Source: Pseudomonas sp. UBA1879 (lineage in GTDB: Bacteria > Pseudomonadota > Gammaproteobacteria > Pseudomonadales > Pseudomonadaceae). Taken from it: a stretch of DNA of 64,000 nucleotides. The position numbers and the translations under genes are program-made. The notes below the pieces were generated by a model, which saw only the letters and a program-made list of their open reading frames with translations, searched no databases and was not told the DNA's origin. The stretch covers positions 248,001 to 312,000 of the forward strand of contig NZ_DDHJ01000014.1 in assembly GCF_002338065.1 (NCBI RefSeq). Direction: 5' to 3'. Below are positions 36,896 to 45,718 of this stretch, piece after piece; position 1 is the first letter of the stretch, and each line of letters starts with the position of its first letter.

Positions 36896-37813
36896 ATGTC
36901 CTCACGCACCGATGCCGTCAAAGCCTACCTGCTCGATCTGCAAGACCGGATCTGCACCGCGCTGGCCCATGAAGACGGCAGCGGCCGCTTCGTCGAAGAC
37001 GCCTGGGAGCGTCCAGCGGGCGGTGGCGGTCGCACCCGCGTGATCGAGAACGGCGACGTTTTCGAAAAAGGCGGGGTCAACTTTTCCCATGTGTTCGGCG
37101 CCGGCTTGCCGCCCTCCGCCAGTGCTCACCGCCCGGAACTCGCGGGTCGCGGTTTCGAGGCGCTAGGCGTGTCGCTGGTCATGCACCCGCACAACCCACA
37201 TGTTCCGACCTCCCACGCCAACGTGCGTTTCTTTATCGCCGAAAAAGAAGGTGAAGAGCCGGTCTGGTGGTTCGGTGGCGGGTTCGACCTCACCCCGTAT
37301 TACGGCGTCGAAGAAGACTGCGTCCATTGGCACCGCGTTGCCGAGCAGGCTTGCGCGCCGTTTGGCGCGGACGTCTACCCGCGTTACAAAGCCTGGTGCG
37401 ATCGTTACTTCCACATCAAGCACCGCAACGAACCGCGCGGCGTCGGTGGCCTGTTTTTCGATGACCTGAACGAGTGGGATTTCGACACCAGCTTCGCGTT
37501 CCTGCGCGCGATTGGTGACGCTTTCGTCAATGCGTACTTGCCCATTGTTCAGCGCCGCAAAGCCACGCCGTTTACGCCGCAACAGCGCGAGTTTCAGGAA
37601 TTCCGCCGCGGCCGTTACGTGGAGTTCAACCTGGTGTACGACCGCGGCACGCTGTTCGGCCTGCAATCGGGTGGGCGAACGGAGTCGATTCTTATGTCGC
37701 TGCCGCCACAAGTGCGCTGGGGCTATGACTGGAAAGCCGCGCCAGGCAGCGAAGAAGCGCGTCTGACCGAGTATTTCCTGCAAGACCGCGACTGGCTGGC
37801 CGAGGGGGCCTGA
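36896..37813 (+). CDS. hemF: Oxygen-dependent coproporphyrinogen III oxidase
   Basis: A 305-residue aerobic haem-pathway enzyme converting coproporphyrinogen III to protoporphyrinogen IX. Visible landmarks are GGVNFSHVFGAGLPPSA, MHPHNPHVPTSHANVRFF and FGGGFDLTPYYGVEED. The ATG at 36896 gives the family start and length; the upstream open frame is not conserved. aroE follows two bases after the stop codon. Confidence 0.97.
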   Translation: MSSRTDAVKAYLLDLQDRICTALAHEDGSGRFVEDAWERPAGGGGRTRVIENGDVFEKGGVNFSHVFGAGLPPSASAHRPELAGRGFEALGVSLVMHPHNPHVPTSHANVRFFIAEKEGEEPVWWFGGGFDLTPYYGVEEDCVHWHRVAEQACAPFGADVYPRYKAWCDRYFHIKHRNEPRGVGGLFFDDLNEWDFDTSFAFLRAIGDAFVNAYLPIVQRRKATPFTPQQREFQEFRRGRYVEFNLVYDRGTLFGLQSGGRTESILMSLPPQVRWGYDWKAAPGSEEARLTEYFLQDRDWLAEGA

Positions 37814-37815
37814 GC

Positions 37816-38643
37816 ATGACTGATCACTACGTTGTCTTCGGCAACCCCATCGCTCACAGTAAATCGCCGTTGATCCATCGCCTGTTCGCCGAACAGACGG
37901 GGGAATCGCTGGACTATCAAACGGCGCTGGCGCCACTCGACAACTTCCCGGCGTTCGCCAGGCAGTTCTTCGTGACGGGCCGGGGCGCCAACGTCACGGT
38001 GCCTTTCAAGGAGGAGGCTTATCGCCTGGCGGATCAACTGACCGAGCGTGGCCGTCGCGCGGGGGCCGTGAATACCCTGGCGCGGCAAGCGGATGGCAGC
38101 TTGCTCGGCGACAACACCGATGGCGCCGGTCTGGTGCGGGATCTGACGGTGAATCACGGCGTCGAGCTCAAAGACAAGCGCATCCTGTTGCTGGGGGCTG
38201 GCGGCGCGGTGCGGGGCGCGCTGGCGCCTTTGCTCGCAGAAGAGCCTTATGTGCTGGTCATCGCCAATCGTACGGTCGAGAAAGCCGAGCAGCTGGCGAA
38301 GGAGTTCGCCGAATTGGGACCGGTTCTGCCTGCAGGGTATGACTGGCTGGAAGAGCCGTTCGACGTGATCATCAACGCCACGTCAGCGAGCCTGGCGGGT
38401 GAATTGCCGCCGATTGCGCCAAGTCTGATTCAGCCGGGCGAAACCTTTTGCTACGACATGATGTACGGCAAAGAGCCGACGGCGTTCTGCCGTTGGGCGA
38501 CCGAGCATCAGGCCGGGCAGGCAGTGGATGGGTTGGGCATGCTGGTGGAACAAGCGGCAGAGGCGTTCTACGTGTGGCGCGGGGTGCGTCCAAATTCAGC
38601 GCCAGTGCTCGCGGAACTGCGGCGGTTGATGGCGCAGAGCTGA
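37816..38643 (+). CDS. aroE: Shikimate dehydrogenase
   Basis: A 275-residue NADP-dependent enzyme of the shikimate pathway. Motifs: FGNPIAHSKSPLIH (substrate site), GANVTVPFKEEAY with the catalytic Lys, DNTDGAGLVRDL and the nucleotide loop LLGAGGAVRGAL. Cotranscribed with hemF (two-base gap). Confidence 0.97.
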   Translation: MTDHYVVFGNPIAHSKSPLIHRLFAEQTGESLDYQTALAPLDNFPAFARQFFVTGRGANVTVPFKEEAYRLADQLTERGRRAGAVNTLARQADGSLLGDNTDGAGLVRDLTVNHGVELKDKRILLLGAGGAVRGALAPLLAEEPYVLVIANRTVEKAEQLAKEFAELGPVLPAGYDWLEEPFDVIINATSASLAGELPPIAPSLIQPGETFCYDMMYGKEPTAFCRWATEHQAGQAVDGLGMLVEQAAEAFYVWRGVRPNSAPVLAELRRLMAQS

Positions 38644-38655
38644 CGCTCAAATTCA

Positions 38656-38730
38656 TGTGGGAGCCGGCTTGCTGCGGCCGGCTCCCACGGGGTTTGCGCA
38701 CACCTGCAGGAGTGAGCTTGCTCGCGATGC
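38656..38730. repeat. Compact REP hairpin plus a REP half-site
   Basis: TGTGGGAGCCGGC and its inverted copy are only seven bases apart (38656-38689), forming a tight hairpin between convergent aroE and choX. A half-site of the other subtype (CAGGAGTGAGCTTGCTCGCGAT) follows at 38706-38728. Confidence 0.85.
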
Positions 38731-38739
38731 CTTTCAGCT

Positions 38740-39669
38740 TTAAAGCTTGGCTTTCACGGCCGCCAGCGCATCTTTGCCGTCGAGGGTTTTCACGCCGTCG
38801 AGCCATTTTTCAAGCACGGCAGGGTTGGCTTTGACCCACGCTTTCACCGCGTCGGCGTTGCTGATTTTCTTGCTGTCCACGTCCTGCATGATGCTGTTTT
38901 CCATGTCCTGCGTGAACGTCAGGTTGAAGAACAGTTTGGCCACGTTCGGGCACGCGTCGGCGTAGCCTTTGCGGGTCACGGTGTAAACGCTGCCGGTGTC
39001 GCCGAAGTATTTCTCGCCGCCCTTCAGGTAATGCATGCCCGCGATCTGCACGTTCATCGGGTGCGGGGTCCAGCCGAGGAAGACCACGAAGTCTTTCTTC
39101 TTCACGTTACGCTTCACTTCGGCCAACATCGCCTGCTCGCTGGATTCGACCAGCTTCCAGTCGCCCAGGTCGAATTCGTTCTTCTTGATGATTTCCTGAA
39201 TCGACGCGTTGGCCGGAGCCCCCGAACCGATGCCGTAGATCTTCTTGTGAAATTTGTCGGCGAATTTGTTCAGGTCGGCAAAATTGTGCACGCCTGCGTC
39301 GTAGACGTAGTCCGGAACCGCGAGGGTGAATTCGGTGCCCTCCAGATTCTTCGCGTATTGGGTCACGTCCCCCGTGGCGATGAACTTGTCATAGAACCCC
39401 TGCTGCGCTGGCATCCAGTTGCCCAGGAAAACGTCCATCTGACCGTCCTTGAGGCCACCATAGGCAATCGGCACTGCCAGCGTATCGACCTTGGCCTTGT
39501 AACCCATGCCGTCGAGCAAAAAGCCCGCTGTGGCATTGGTTGCAGCGATGTCGCTCCAACCCGGATCGGCCATCTTGACCGTACTGCAGCTTGCAGCGTC
39601 CGCGGCGTATGCAACGACGCTCCCTAAACTCATCACCGCAACCGCCAGCGTCGTGAACAACTTCTTCAT
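38740..39669 (-). CDS. choX: Choline ABC transporter substrate-binding protein
   Basis: A 309-residue periplasmic protein of the OpuAC/ChoX family with a signal peptide (about residues 1-22) and aromatic residues typical of a quaternary-amine box (DPGWSDI, GNWMPAQQGFYD, VVFLGWTPHPMN). AAGGGG precedes the ATG. It follows betC by 38 bases on the same strand, so it probably captures choline or choline sulfate for the sulfatase pathway. No permease or ATPase gene is adjacent, so it would use one encoded elsewhere. Confidence 0.88.
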   Translation of the reverse strand: MKKLFTTLAVAVMSLGSVVAYAADAASCSTVKMADPGWSDIAATNATAGFLLDGMGYKAKVDTLAVPIAYGGLKDGQMDVFLGNWMPAQQGFYDKFIATGDVTQYAKNLEGTEFTLAVPDYVYDAGVHNFADLNKFADKFHKKIYGIGSGAPANASIQEIIKKNEFDLGDWKLVESSEQAMLAEVKRNVKKKDFVVFLGWTPHPMNVQIAGMHYLKGGEKYFGDTGSVYTVTRKGYADACPNVAKLFFNLTFTQDMENSIMQDVDSKKISNADAVKAWVKANPAVLEKWLDGVKTLDGKDALAAVKAKL

Positions 39670-39707
39670 GGTGTGCCCCTTCTTGGTTTTCTAGGTGTTG
39701 GCAGGGT

Positions 39708-41213
39708 TCAAGGTTGTGGATAACGGGCCTTGCGCTCCAGATCGTCGAGGTCGATATGGTTGCGCATGTATTGCTGACTGGCGTCTACCAGCGGCTGGTG
39801 ATCCCAACTCTTCAGCTTGCCGAGGGCCAGCGACTCGGCGACGAAGCGCCGACGACGCTGGCTGGCGAGCACCTGGTGGTGTATCGCCGGAATGTCCCAC
39901 TTGGCCGCAGCTTCGGCCAGGAACGCATTGAACAGGTCGCGATGGGCCTCGGATTGGCTCAGCTCTTCCTGCTCCTTCGGATCGTTGACCATGTCGTAGA
40001 GCAGACACGGGTCTTGTTCCGAATAGATGAATTTGTACGCGCCGCGACGAATCATCATCAGCGGGCTGTTGGTGCCTTCGGCCATGTACTCGCCGAACAC
40101 TTCGTCATGACCGCCTTCGCCTTGCAGATGCGGCAGCAGCGAGCGCCCGTCCAGTGGTAAACCGGCTTCCAGTTCACCTTCAGCCAGCGCCACAAAGGTC
40201 GGCAACAGGTCGGCGGTAGATACGGCAGCCTTCACGCGGCCAGCCTTGAATTGCCCCGGAGCGTACACCAGCAGGGGCACGCGGGCCGACATTTCAAACC
40301 AGTGCATTTTGTACCAGAGACCACGCTCGCCGAGCATGTCGCCGTGGTCACCGGAAAACACAATGATTGTGTCATCGGCCAGCCCCGTGTCTTCGAGAGT
40401 CTTCAGCAATTTGCCGACGTTATCGTCGATATAGCTGCATGCGCCGAAATACGCGCGGCGGGCGTCACGAATCTTGTTCTCGGGCAGCGGCTTGTCCCAC
40501 AGGTCGTAGACCTTGAGCAGGCGCTGGGAGTGCGGATCTTGATCAGCCTGAGCGGGCGGCGCAGGCGGCATCGGGATCTCGTCGTCGCTGTAGAGATTCC
40601 AGTATTCCTTGGGAATGGTGTACGGGTCGTGGGGGTGGGTCATCGATACCGTCAGGCAAAACGGCTGGTCGCCATCCTCGCGCACGTGATCGAACAGGTA
40701 TTGCTGAGCTTTGAACACCACTTCTTCGTCGAAATCGAGCTGATTGGTGCGCACGCAGGGGCCGGCCTGCAACACCGACGACATGTTGTGATACCAGCTC
40801 GGGCGCACATCCGGCTCATCCCAGTTCACGGCCCAGCCATAGTCGGCGGGGTAGATGTCGCTGGTCAGACGCTCTTCATAGCCGTGAAGCTGATCGGGAC
40901 CGCAAAAATGCATCTTGCCCGACAGCGCGGTGCGGTAACCGAGACGACGCAAGTAATGGGCGTAGGTCGGGACGTCGGCGGGGAATTCGGCAGCGTTGTC
41001 GTAGGCGCCGATCTTGCTCGGAAGTTGACCGCTGACCAGGGTGAAACGCGACGGCGCGCACAGCGGGCTGTTGCAATAGGCAGCGTCGAACACCACGCCC
41101 TCAGCGGCGAGGCGACTCAAATTTGGCATTTTTATGGGAGATGAGGCGTACATCGGCAACATCGGCGCGGCCATTTGATCGGCCATGATGAAAAGAATGT
41201 TCTTGCGCTTCAT
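39708..41213 (-). CDS. betC: Choline-sulfatase
   Basis: A 501-residue type I sulfatase that hydrolyses choline-O-sulfate to choline and sulfate. The formylglycine site is CAPSR (Cys about 52), with the metal site ILFIMADQM at the N-terminus and FSGDHGDMLGERGLW in the middle. The C-terminus has the choline-sulfatase extension with many Arg. I use the ATG at 41213 (MKRKNILFIMADQ); an ATG six codons upstream is possible. It is divergent from a LysR regulator and followed by choX. Confidence 0.93.
   Translation of the reverse strand: MKRKNILFIMADQMAAPMLPMYASSPIKMPNLSRLAAEGVVFDAAYCNSPLCAPSRFTLVSGQLPSKIGAYDNAAEFPADVPTYAHYLRRLGYRTALSGKMHFCGPDQLHGYEERLTSDIYPADYGWAVNWDEPDVRPSWYHNMSSVLQAGPCVRTNQLDFDEEVVFKAQQYLFDHVREDGDQPFCLTVSMTHPHDPYTIPKEYWNLYSDDEIPMPPAPPAQADQDPHSQRLLKVYDLWDKPLPENKIRDARRAYFGACSYIDDNVGKLLKTLEDTGLADDTIIVFSGDHGDMLGERGLWYKMHWFEMSARVPLLVYAPGQFKAGRVKAAVSTADLLPTFVALAEGELEAGLPLDGRSLLPHLQGEGGHDEVFGEYMAEGTNSPLMMIRRGAYKFIYSEQDPCLLYDMVNDPKEQEELSQSEAHRDLFNAFLAEAAAKWDIPAIHHQVLASQRRRRFVAESLALGKLKSWDHQPLVDASQQYMRNHIDLDDLERKARYPQP
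39715..39723 (-). promoter_or_regulatory. Perfect DnaA box at the betC 3' end
   Basis: TGTGGATAA overlaps the last codons of betC. Exact consensus; function uncertain because it is coding sequence. Confidence 0.3.
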
Positions 41214-41327
41214 GTCTTCGCGGCATTCCATAGTGAATATTTATGCGAAATTGCTGGACCAGAGAATGAGACCCATGGATTTCGCGGTAAAGCCCATAAA
41301 ACGCAATGCCTAGGATAAGCCACACTT
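41214..41327. promoter_or_regulatory. betC / LysR divergent control region
   Basis: The 114-base gap between divergent start codons contains an inverted repeat GCGAAAT (41245-41251) and ATTTCGC (41279-41285), a plausible site for the divergently encoded LysR regulator. Inference only. Confidence 0.45.
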
Positions 41328-42278
41328 ATGTTTGACGCCCTTGGTGCCATGTCCCTGGATTTGCTTCGCGGTTTTGAGTCGGCAGCACGGCTGCGCAGTT
41401 TCACTGCCGCAGCCATCGAGCTGGGTACGACACAACCGGCCATTAGCCAGCAAATCAAAAGGTTAGAAGAACAACTCGCTACGCGCCTGTTTGATCGTAT
41501 TTATCGCGGCATCGAACTGACCGACGCTGGAGAAATTCTGTTCAACCATGTGCAGGCCGGATTGCAGGCCATGGACGCCGGGTTGAGCCTCATCACGGAG
41601 CAACATCAACACGAGGTGCTGCAGGTCGCGACCGACTTCGCCTTTGCGGCCTATTGGTTGATGCCCCGCTTGCACCGCTTTCATAAGGACAACCCCGATG
41701 TCGATGTCAGCCTGGTGACCAGCGAGCGCAGCCACAGCATGCTGCGCGCCGATATCGACGTGGCAGTACTGTTTGGCGACGGCCGTTTCAAGCAAGGCGA
41801 AAGCCACTGGCTGTTCAGCGAAGAGGTGTTTCCGGTGTGCAGCCCCAAACTGCTGTCCGGGCGTGATCTGCCGCTGCGACCCGAAGCGCTGAAAGAATTC
41901 CCGCTGCTGCATTTACGGGGTGAAGGGGGCAACAACTGGTTCGATTGGGGCGGCGTATTTCGCGCTCTCGGCATCGCTCAAGCCCCTGCACCGGGGCAGC
42001 TGCGATTCGACAATTACACGTTGCTGATTCAAGCGGCGATTGGCGGCCAGGGCGTGGCGATCGGCTGGCGGCATTTGGTGGATGAGCTGTTGGATCAGGG
42101 GCTGCTATGTCGGCCCATCGAGGCCACCGCCATCTCGGCGTACGGCTATTACATCGTGCTGCCGCAACGCAAACGGCGGGTGCAGATCGTGCAACGATTT
42201 GTCGATTGGTTGAAAAGTGAACAGGCGTTGAGCGGGGATTCGTTGGTGGGCAAGCCGTTGCCGTCCATCGCGGTGTGA
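41328..42278 (+). CDS. LysR-type regulator of choline-sulfate use
   Basis: A 316-residue LysR protein with an N-terminal helix-turn-helix (SFTAAAIELGTTQPAISQQIKRLE) and a periplasmic-binding-like effector domain. Its divergent position next to betC matches the choline-sulfate utilisation transcription factor family, orthologous by place to P. aeruginosa PA0032. An internal ATG at 41349 (MSLDLLRGF) is an alternative start. Confidence 0.9.
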   Translation: MFDALGAMSLDLLRGFESAARLRSFTAAAIELGTTQPAISQQIKRLEEQLATRLFDRIYRGIELTDAGEILFNHVQAGLQAMDAGLSLITEQHQHEVLQVATDFAFAAYWLMPRLHRFHKDNPDVDVSLVTSERSHSMLRADIDVAVLFGDGRFKQGESHWLFSEEVFPVCSPKLLSGRDLPLRPEALKEFPLLHLRGEGGNNWFDWGGVFRALGIAQAPAPGQLRFDNYTLLIQAAIGGQGVAIGWRHLVDELLDQGLLCRPIEATAISAYGYYIVLPQRKRRVQIVQRFVDWLKSEQALSGDSLVGKPLPSIAV

Positions 42279-42294
42279 GCGATGAAGACGCTTT

Positions 42295-42386
42295 GTGTAG
42301 GAGTGAGCTTGCTCGCGATGGCGGAAGGTCTGTTATGAATGCGCCATATGACATACCGCTATCGCGAGCAAACTCACTCCTACAGG
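42295..42386. repeat. REP inverted pair
   Basis: GTGTAGGAGTGAGCTTGCTC...GCGATGGCGG and its inverted copy (CTATCGCGAGCAAACTCACTCC), about 45 bases apart, between the LysR gene and the dioxygenase-like gene. Confidence 0.9.
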
Positions 42387-42439
42387 TTTCGTCGTGTGCA
42401 ATGGCGATAAATGACTTCAAGGACATCGAGGAATTGGAG

Positions 42440-42775
42440 ATGACATCCACTGAGGGCTATCACGCCCACGTTTATTTCGACGCCCAAACTATCGAGCAGG
42501 CGCGGGCCTTGTGCGAGATGGTTTCGGCGAAATTCGATATTCGCATGGGGCGGGTGCATGAAAGGCCTGTCGGACCGCATCCGGACTGGAGCTGTCAGCT
42601 GGCGTTTTCTCACGAGGAATTTGCCGATGTGATGCTGCATCTGGCGCTGAATCGCAATGGGCTGGTGGTGTTTACTCACCCGCTGACCGGAGATGATCTG
42701 GCGGATCACACCGAGCATGCGATCTGGATGGGTGGGGTCAGGGAGCTGAATGTGGGGATGTTTAGGAAAGCGTGA
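42440..42775 (+). CDS. DOPA 4,5-dioxygenase family protein
   Basis: A 111-residue protein with the family's histidine pattern: GYHAHVYFDAQ, RPVGPHPDWSCQLAF and HPLTGDDLADHTEHAIWMG. In fungi and plants such proteins open the catechol ring of DOPA; bacterial members are mostly uncharacterised. GAGG lies eight bases before the ATG at 42440. An ATG at 42401 would add 13 residues but has no clear ribosome site. It stands alone between two REP pairs. Confidence 0.85.
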   Translation: MTSTEGYHAHVYFDAQTIEQARALCEMVSAKFDIRMGRVHERPVGPHPDWSCQLAFSHEEFADVMLHLALNRNGLVVFTHPLTGDDLADHTEHAIWMGGVRELNVGMFRKA

Positions 42776-42808
42776 TAGGCCGGTGATCTTGAATCAGGTG
42801 CAATCCCT

Positions 42809-42895
42809 ATGGAAGTAAGCTTGCTCACGAATGCGGGCTATCAGCCAATGATGCAGCGACTGTATTGCCCCTTTCGTGAACAAGCTCACTCTCAA
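42809..42895. repeat. Degenerate REP inverted pair
   Basis: GGAAGTAAGCTTGCTCACGAATGCGGG and a facing TTTCGTGAACAAGCTCACTC copy, each with several changes from the common subtype. Confidence 0.7.
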
Positions 42896-42935
42896 CGTTC
42901 TGGTTTCTGGCACACGTTGAGCGTCGGGCCGGGCC

Positions 42936-43427
42936 TCAATTCAGCACACCCTCCAGAATCTCGTAGACAATCCCGCTGCCAAGCGCGACGAGCACGACGT
43001 CTGGACCGAGTCGGCGCCATTCGTAGCCGTCGTAGCGCGGGAGGTATTCGAGCGATCGGGCATCCAGTCGACGGCCATAGCCCCGTGGCAACGGACGTCC
43101 TTTGACGACATGCACGTTCGGTGGCAGAGGCTGGCCGCGACCGATTAAATCGCGATGCTCTTGAATCGTGCGGCGAACTTCGCCGAAGTCTGCGGGAGGA
43201 CGATTGCCCCCGCGGTGGTCGACGCCACGGTTGTCTGCGCGGTGATCGTTGCCATGCTCCTCATGGGAGGCACCTTGCGGACCTCCTTGCGGGCCATGGT
43301 CCTGATGCTGACCTGGGCCATGGTCATCGTGGCCGCCACGTTGATCCGGCGGCGCAGCGTGCACCAGCGCACTGGCGCTGACCATCAATACGCCCAACCC
43401 TGCGATCAAACGGTTCGAGACTTTCAT
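42936..43427 (-). CDS. RcnB/CigR-like periplasmic protein
   Basis: A 163-residue exported protein. Signal peptide at about 1-24 (ending VHAAP); then a low-complexity stretch very rich in His, Gly, Asp and Gln (about 25-75), which could bind metal; then a conserved C-terminal part (PPNVHVVKGRPLPRGYGRRL, YEWRRLGPDVVLVALGSGIV) ending in a hydrophobic segment. This matches the RcnB family, including CigR-type proteins. GGAG precedes the ATG at 43427. Function in Pseudomonas is not known. Confidence 0.8.
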   Translation of the reverse strand: MKVSNRLIAGLGVLMVSASALVHAAPPDQRGGHDDHGPGQHQDHGPQGGPQGASHEEHGNDHRADNRGVDHRGGNRPPADFGEVRRTIQEHRDLIGRGQPLPPNVHVVKGRPLPRGYGRRLDARSLEYLPRYDGYEWRRLGPDVVLVALGSGIVYEILEGVLN

Positions 43428-43458
43428 GTGGCGCGCTCCTGAGCGAGTTCGAGGCAGC

Positions 43459-43497
43459 AAAAAGGGGTTCAGAACCAGGTCCTGAACCCCTTTGCTG
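43459..43497 (-). terminator. Terminator of the trpBA operon
   Basis: AAAGGGGTTCAG pairs with CTGAACCCCTTT around a short loop. Read on the reverse strand the stem runs into TTTTTGCT. It lies 56-94 bases after the trpA stop codon. Confidence 0.85.
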
Positions 43498-43552
43498 TAC
43501 TGCTTAGTCTGCGATCTAAACGGTTGATTCCTCTGTATCAGAAACTTTACGT

Positions 43553-44365
43553 TCAGGACACTCGGGCCTGACGAACGCCTTCTGACAGTTCCGAGCAGAG
43601 CTTCAATACGTCATTCACGGCCTGATCAGGCGACTGCGCGTTGGCAATCTGATCGATCAGCGCTGAGCCGATCACCACACCGTCGGCCAGGCGAGCGATA
43701 GCGGCGGCCTGGTCCGGTGTGCGAATACCGAAACCGACGCTGATAGGCAGGTCAGTGTGGCGACGCAAGCGAGCGACGGCCTCCTTGACGTGTTCCACCG
43801 TGGCCGAGCCAGCGCCGGTCACACCCGCCACCGAGACGTAATACACGAAACCCGAGCTGCCGTTCAGAACGGTCGGCAGGCGAACATCGTCGGAGGTGGG
43901 GGTGGTCAGGCGGATGAAATCCAGACCCGCGTCCTGAGCCGGATTGCACAACTCGTTGTTATGCTCGGGCGGCAGGTCGACCACGATCAAACCATCGACG
44001 CCGGATTCATGCGCTTCCGCAATGAAACGCTCGACACCGTAGTTGTGGATCGGATTGTAGTAACCCATCAGCACCAGCGGCGTCGTGTTGTCATCGACGC
44101 GAAACTCGCGGACCATTTGCAGCGTTTTCGCCAGGTTTTGCTTGGCATTGAGTGCACGAATGCTCGCCAGTTGAATAGCCGGGCCATCTGCCATCGGATC
44201 GGTGAAAGGCATGCCCAACTCAATCACATCGGCACCGGATTTCGGTAACCCTTTGAGGATCGCCAGCGAGGTGTCATAGGCCGGATCGCCCGCAGTGACG
44301 AAGGTCACCAGCGCCGCACGATTTTGTTCTTTCAGCTCGGCAAAACGGGTTTGCAGGCGGCTCAT
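43553..44365 (-). CDS. trpA: Tryptophan synthase alpha chain
   Basis: A 270-residue TIM-barrel subunit that cleaves indole-3-glycerol phosphate. Key blocks: ALVTFVTAGDP, VIELGMPFTDPMADGPAIQ, GVDGLIVVDLPPE and ISVGFGIRTPDQA. The start ATG overlaps the trpB stop by one base (TGATG) with GGAG upstream, so the pair is coupled. Confidence 0.98.
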   Translation of the reverse strand: MSRLQTRFAELKEQNRAALVTFVTAGDPAYDTSLAILKGLPKSGADVIELGMPFTDPMADGPAIQLASIRALNAKQNLAKTLQMVREFRVDDNTTPLVLMGYYNPIHNYGVERFIAEAHESGVDGLIVVDLPPEHNNELCNPAQDAGLDFIRLTTPTSDDVRLPTVLNGSSGFVYYVSVAGVTGAGSATVEHVKEAVARLRRHTDLPISVGFGIRTPDQAAAIARLADGVVIGSALIDQIANAQSPDQAVNDVLKLCSELSEGVRQARVS

Positions 44366-45597
44366 CAATGTTTCTCCTGCTGGGACAGATCCAGGTGGTG
44401 CATGACGGTTTGCATGTCCTTGTCGCCACGACCGGACAGGTTGACCACCATCAGGTGATCTTTTGGCAGCGTTGGCGCACGTTTGAACACTTCGGCCAGC
44501 GCATGGGCGCTTTCCAGCGCCGGGATGATGCCTTCCAGACGGCAGCATTCATGGAACGCCGCCAGGGCTTCGTCGTCGGTGACCGAGGTGTATTCGACGC
44601 GACCGATGTCATGCAACCAGGCGTGCTCGGGGCCAATACCGGGGTAATCCAGACCAGCGGAAATCGAGTGCGCGTCGATGATCTGGCCATCATCGTCCTG
44701 CAGCAGGAAGGTACGGTTGCCGTGCAGCACACCCGGTACGCCGCCGTTCAAGCTTGCCGCATGTTTGCCGGAATCGATGCCATGCCCCGCCGCTTCGACA
44801 CCAATGATGCGCACTGTCGTGTCGTCGAGGAACGGATGGAACAGGCCCATGGCGTTGGAACCGCCGCCGATGCACGCCACCAGGCTGTCGGGCAGACGGC
44901 CTTCCTGCTCCTGCAGCTGCACGCGGGTTTCTTTGCCGATCACGGCCTGGAAGTCGCGAACCATCGCCGGGTAAGGGTGCGGCCCTGCAACGGTGCCGAT
45001 GATGTAGAACGTGCTTTCGACGTTGGTCACCCAGTCACGCAGCGCCTCGTTCATGGCGTCTTTCAGAGTGCCTGTGCCCGCAACAACCGGAATTACTGTG
45101 GCACCCAGCAGCTTCATGCGGAACACGTTCGCCTGTTGGCGCTCGATGTCGGTGGTGCCCATGTAGATCACGCATTCCAGACCAAAACGCGCCGCTACAG
45201 TGGCCGTGGCCACGCCGTGCATGCCTGCGCCGGTTTCGGCGATGATGCGTTTCTTACCCATGCGGCGGGCCAGCAGGATCTGGCCGATGCAGTTGTTGAT
45301 CTTGTGCGCGCCCGTGTGATTCAGCTCTTCGCGCTTGAGGTAAATCTTTGCGCCGCCGCAGTGCTCGGTCAGTCGCTCGGCGAAGTACAGCGGACTCGGA
45401 CGTCCGACATAGTCCCGCTGGAAGTAGGCTAATTCCTTGAGAAACGCAGGATCTTCCTTCGCCGCTTCGTACTCGCGGTTCAGGTCGAGGATCAGCGGCA
45501 TCAAGGTTTCAGCAACGTAGCGACCGCCGAAAGCGCCGAACATGCCGCGAGTGTCAGGGCCGTTCCGGTATTGGGTTTGGGTGTCTGTCTGGGACAT
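44365..45597 (-). CDS. trpB: Tryptophan synthase beta chain
   Basis: A 410-residue PLP enzyme joining indole and serine. It has the PLP-lysine motif LNHTGAHKINNC, AETGAGMHGVATA and GGGSNAMGLF. CTGGAGG precedes the ATG. As in other pseudomonads it is divergent from trpI, whose product activates it when indole-3-glycerol phosphate accumulates. Confidence 0.98.
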   Translation of the reverse strand: MSQTDTQTQYRNGPDTRGMFGAFGGRYVAETLMPLILDLNREYEAAKEDPAFLKELAYFQRDYVGRPSPLYFAERLTEHCGGAKIYLKREELNHTGAHKINNCIGQILLARRMGKKRIIAETGAGMHGVATATVAARFGLECVIYMGTTDIERQQANVFRMKLLGATVIPVVAGTGTLKDAMNEALRDWVTNVESTFYIIGTVAGPHPYPAMVRDFQAVIGKETRVQLQEQEGRLPDSLVACIGGGSNAMGLFHPFLDDTTVRIIGVEAAGHGIDSGKHAASLNGGVPGVLHGNRTFLLQDDDGQIIDAHSISAGLDYPGIGPEHAWLHDIGRVEYTSVTDDEALAAFHECCRLEGIIPALESAHALAEVFKRAPTLPKDHLMVVNLSGRGDKDMQTVMHHLDLSQQEKH

Positions 45598-45718
45598 ACG
45601 AACCTCCAGGGTGACGAATCAGGTGAGCCGTTAAGGCAGTGAACACACTTTAACCAGCGCCATGGCCGATGAAAACCGATAAGATCGCCGCAACCTGTCA
45701 GAAAAACTCACAGATACC
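45598..45718. promoter_or_regulatory. trpB / trpI divergent control region
   Basis: A 121-base gap that, from knowledge of P. aeruginosa and P. putida, holds two TrpI-binding sites and overlapping promoters. An inverted GTTAA...TTAAC pair at 45629-45654 is visible and may be part of it. Confidence 0.55.
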
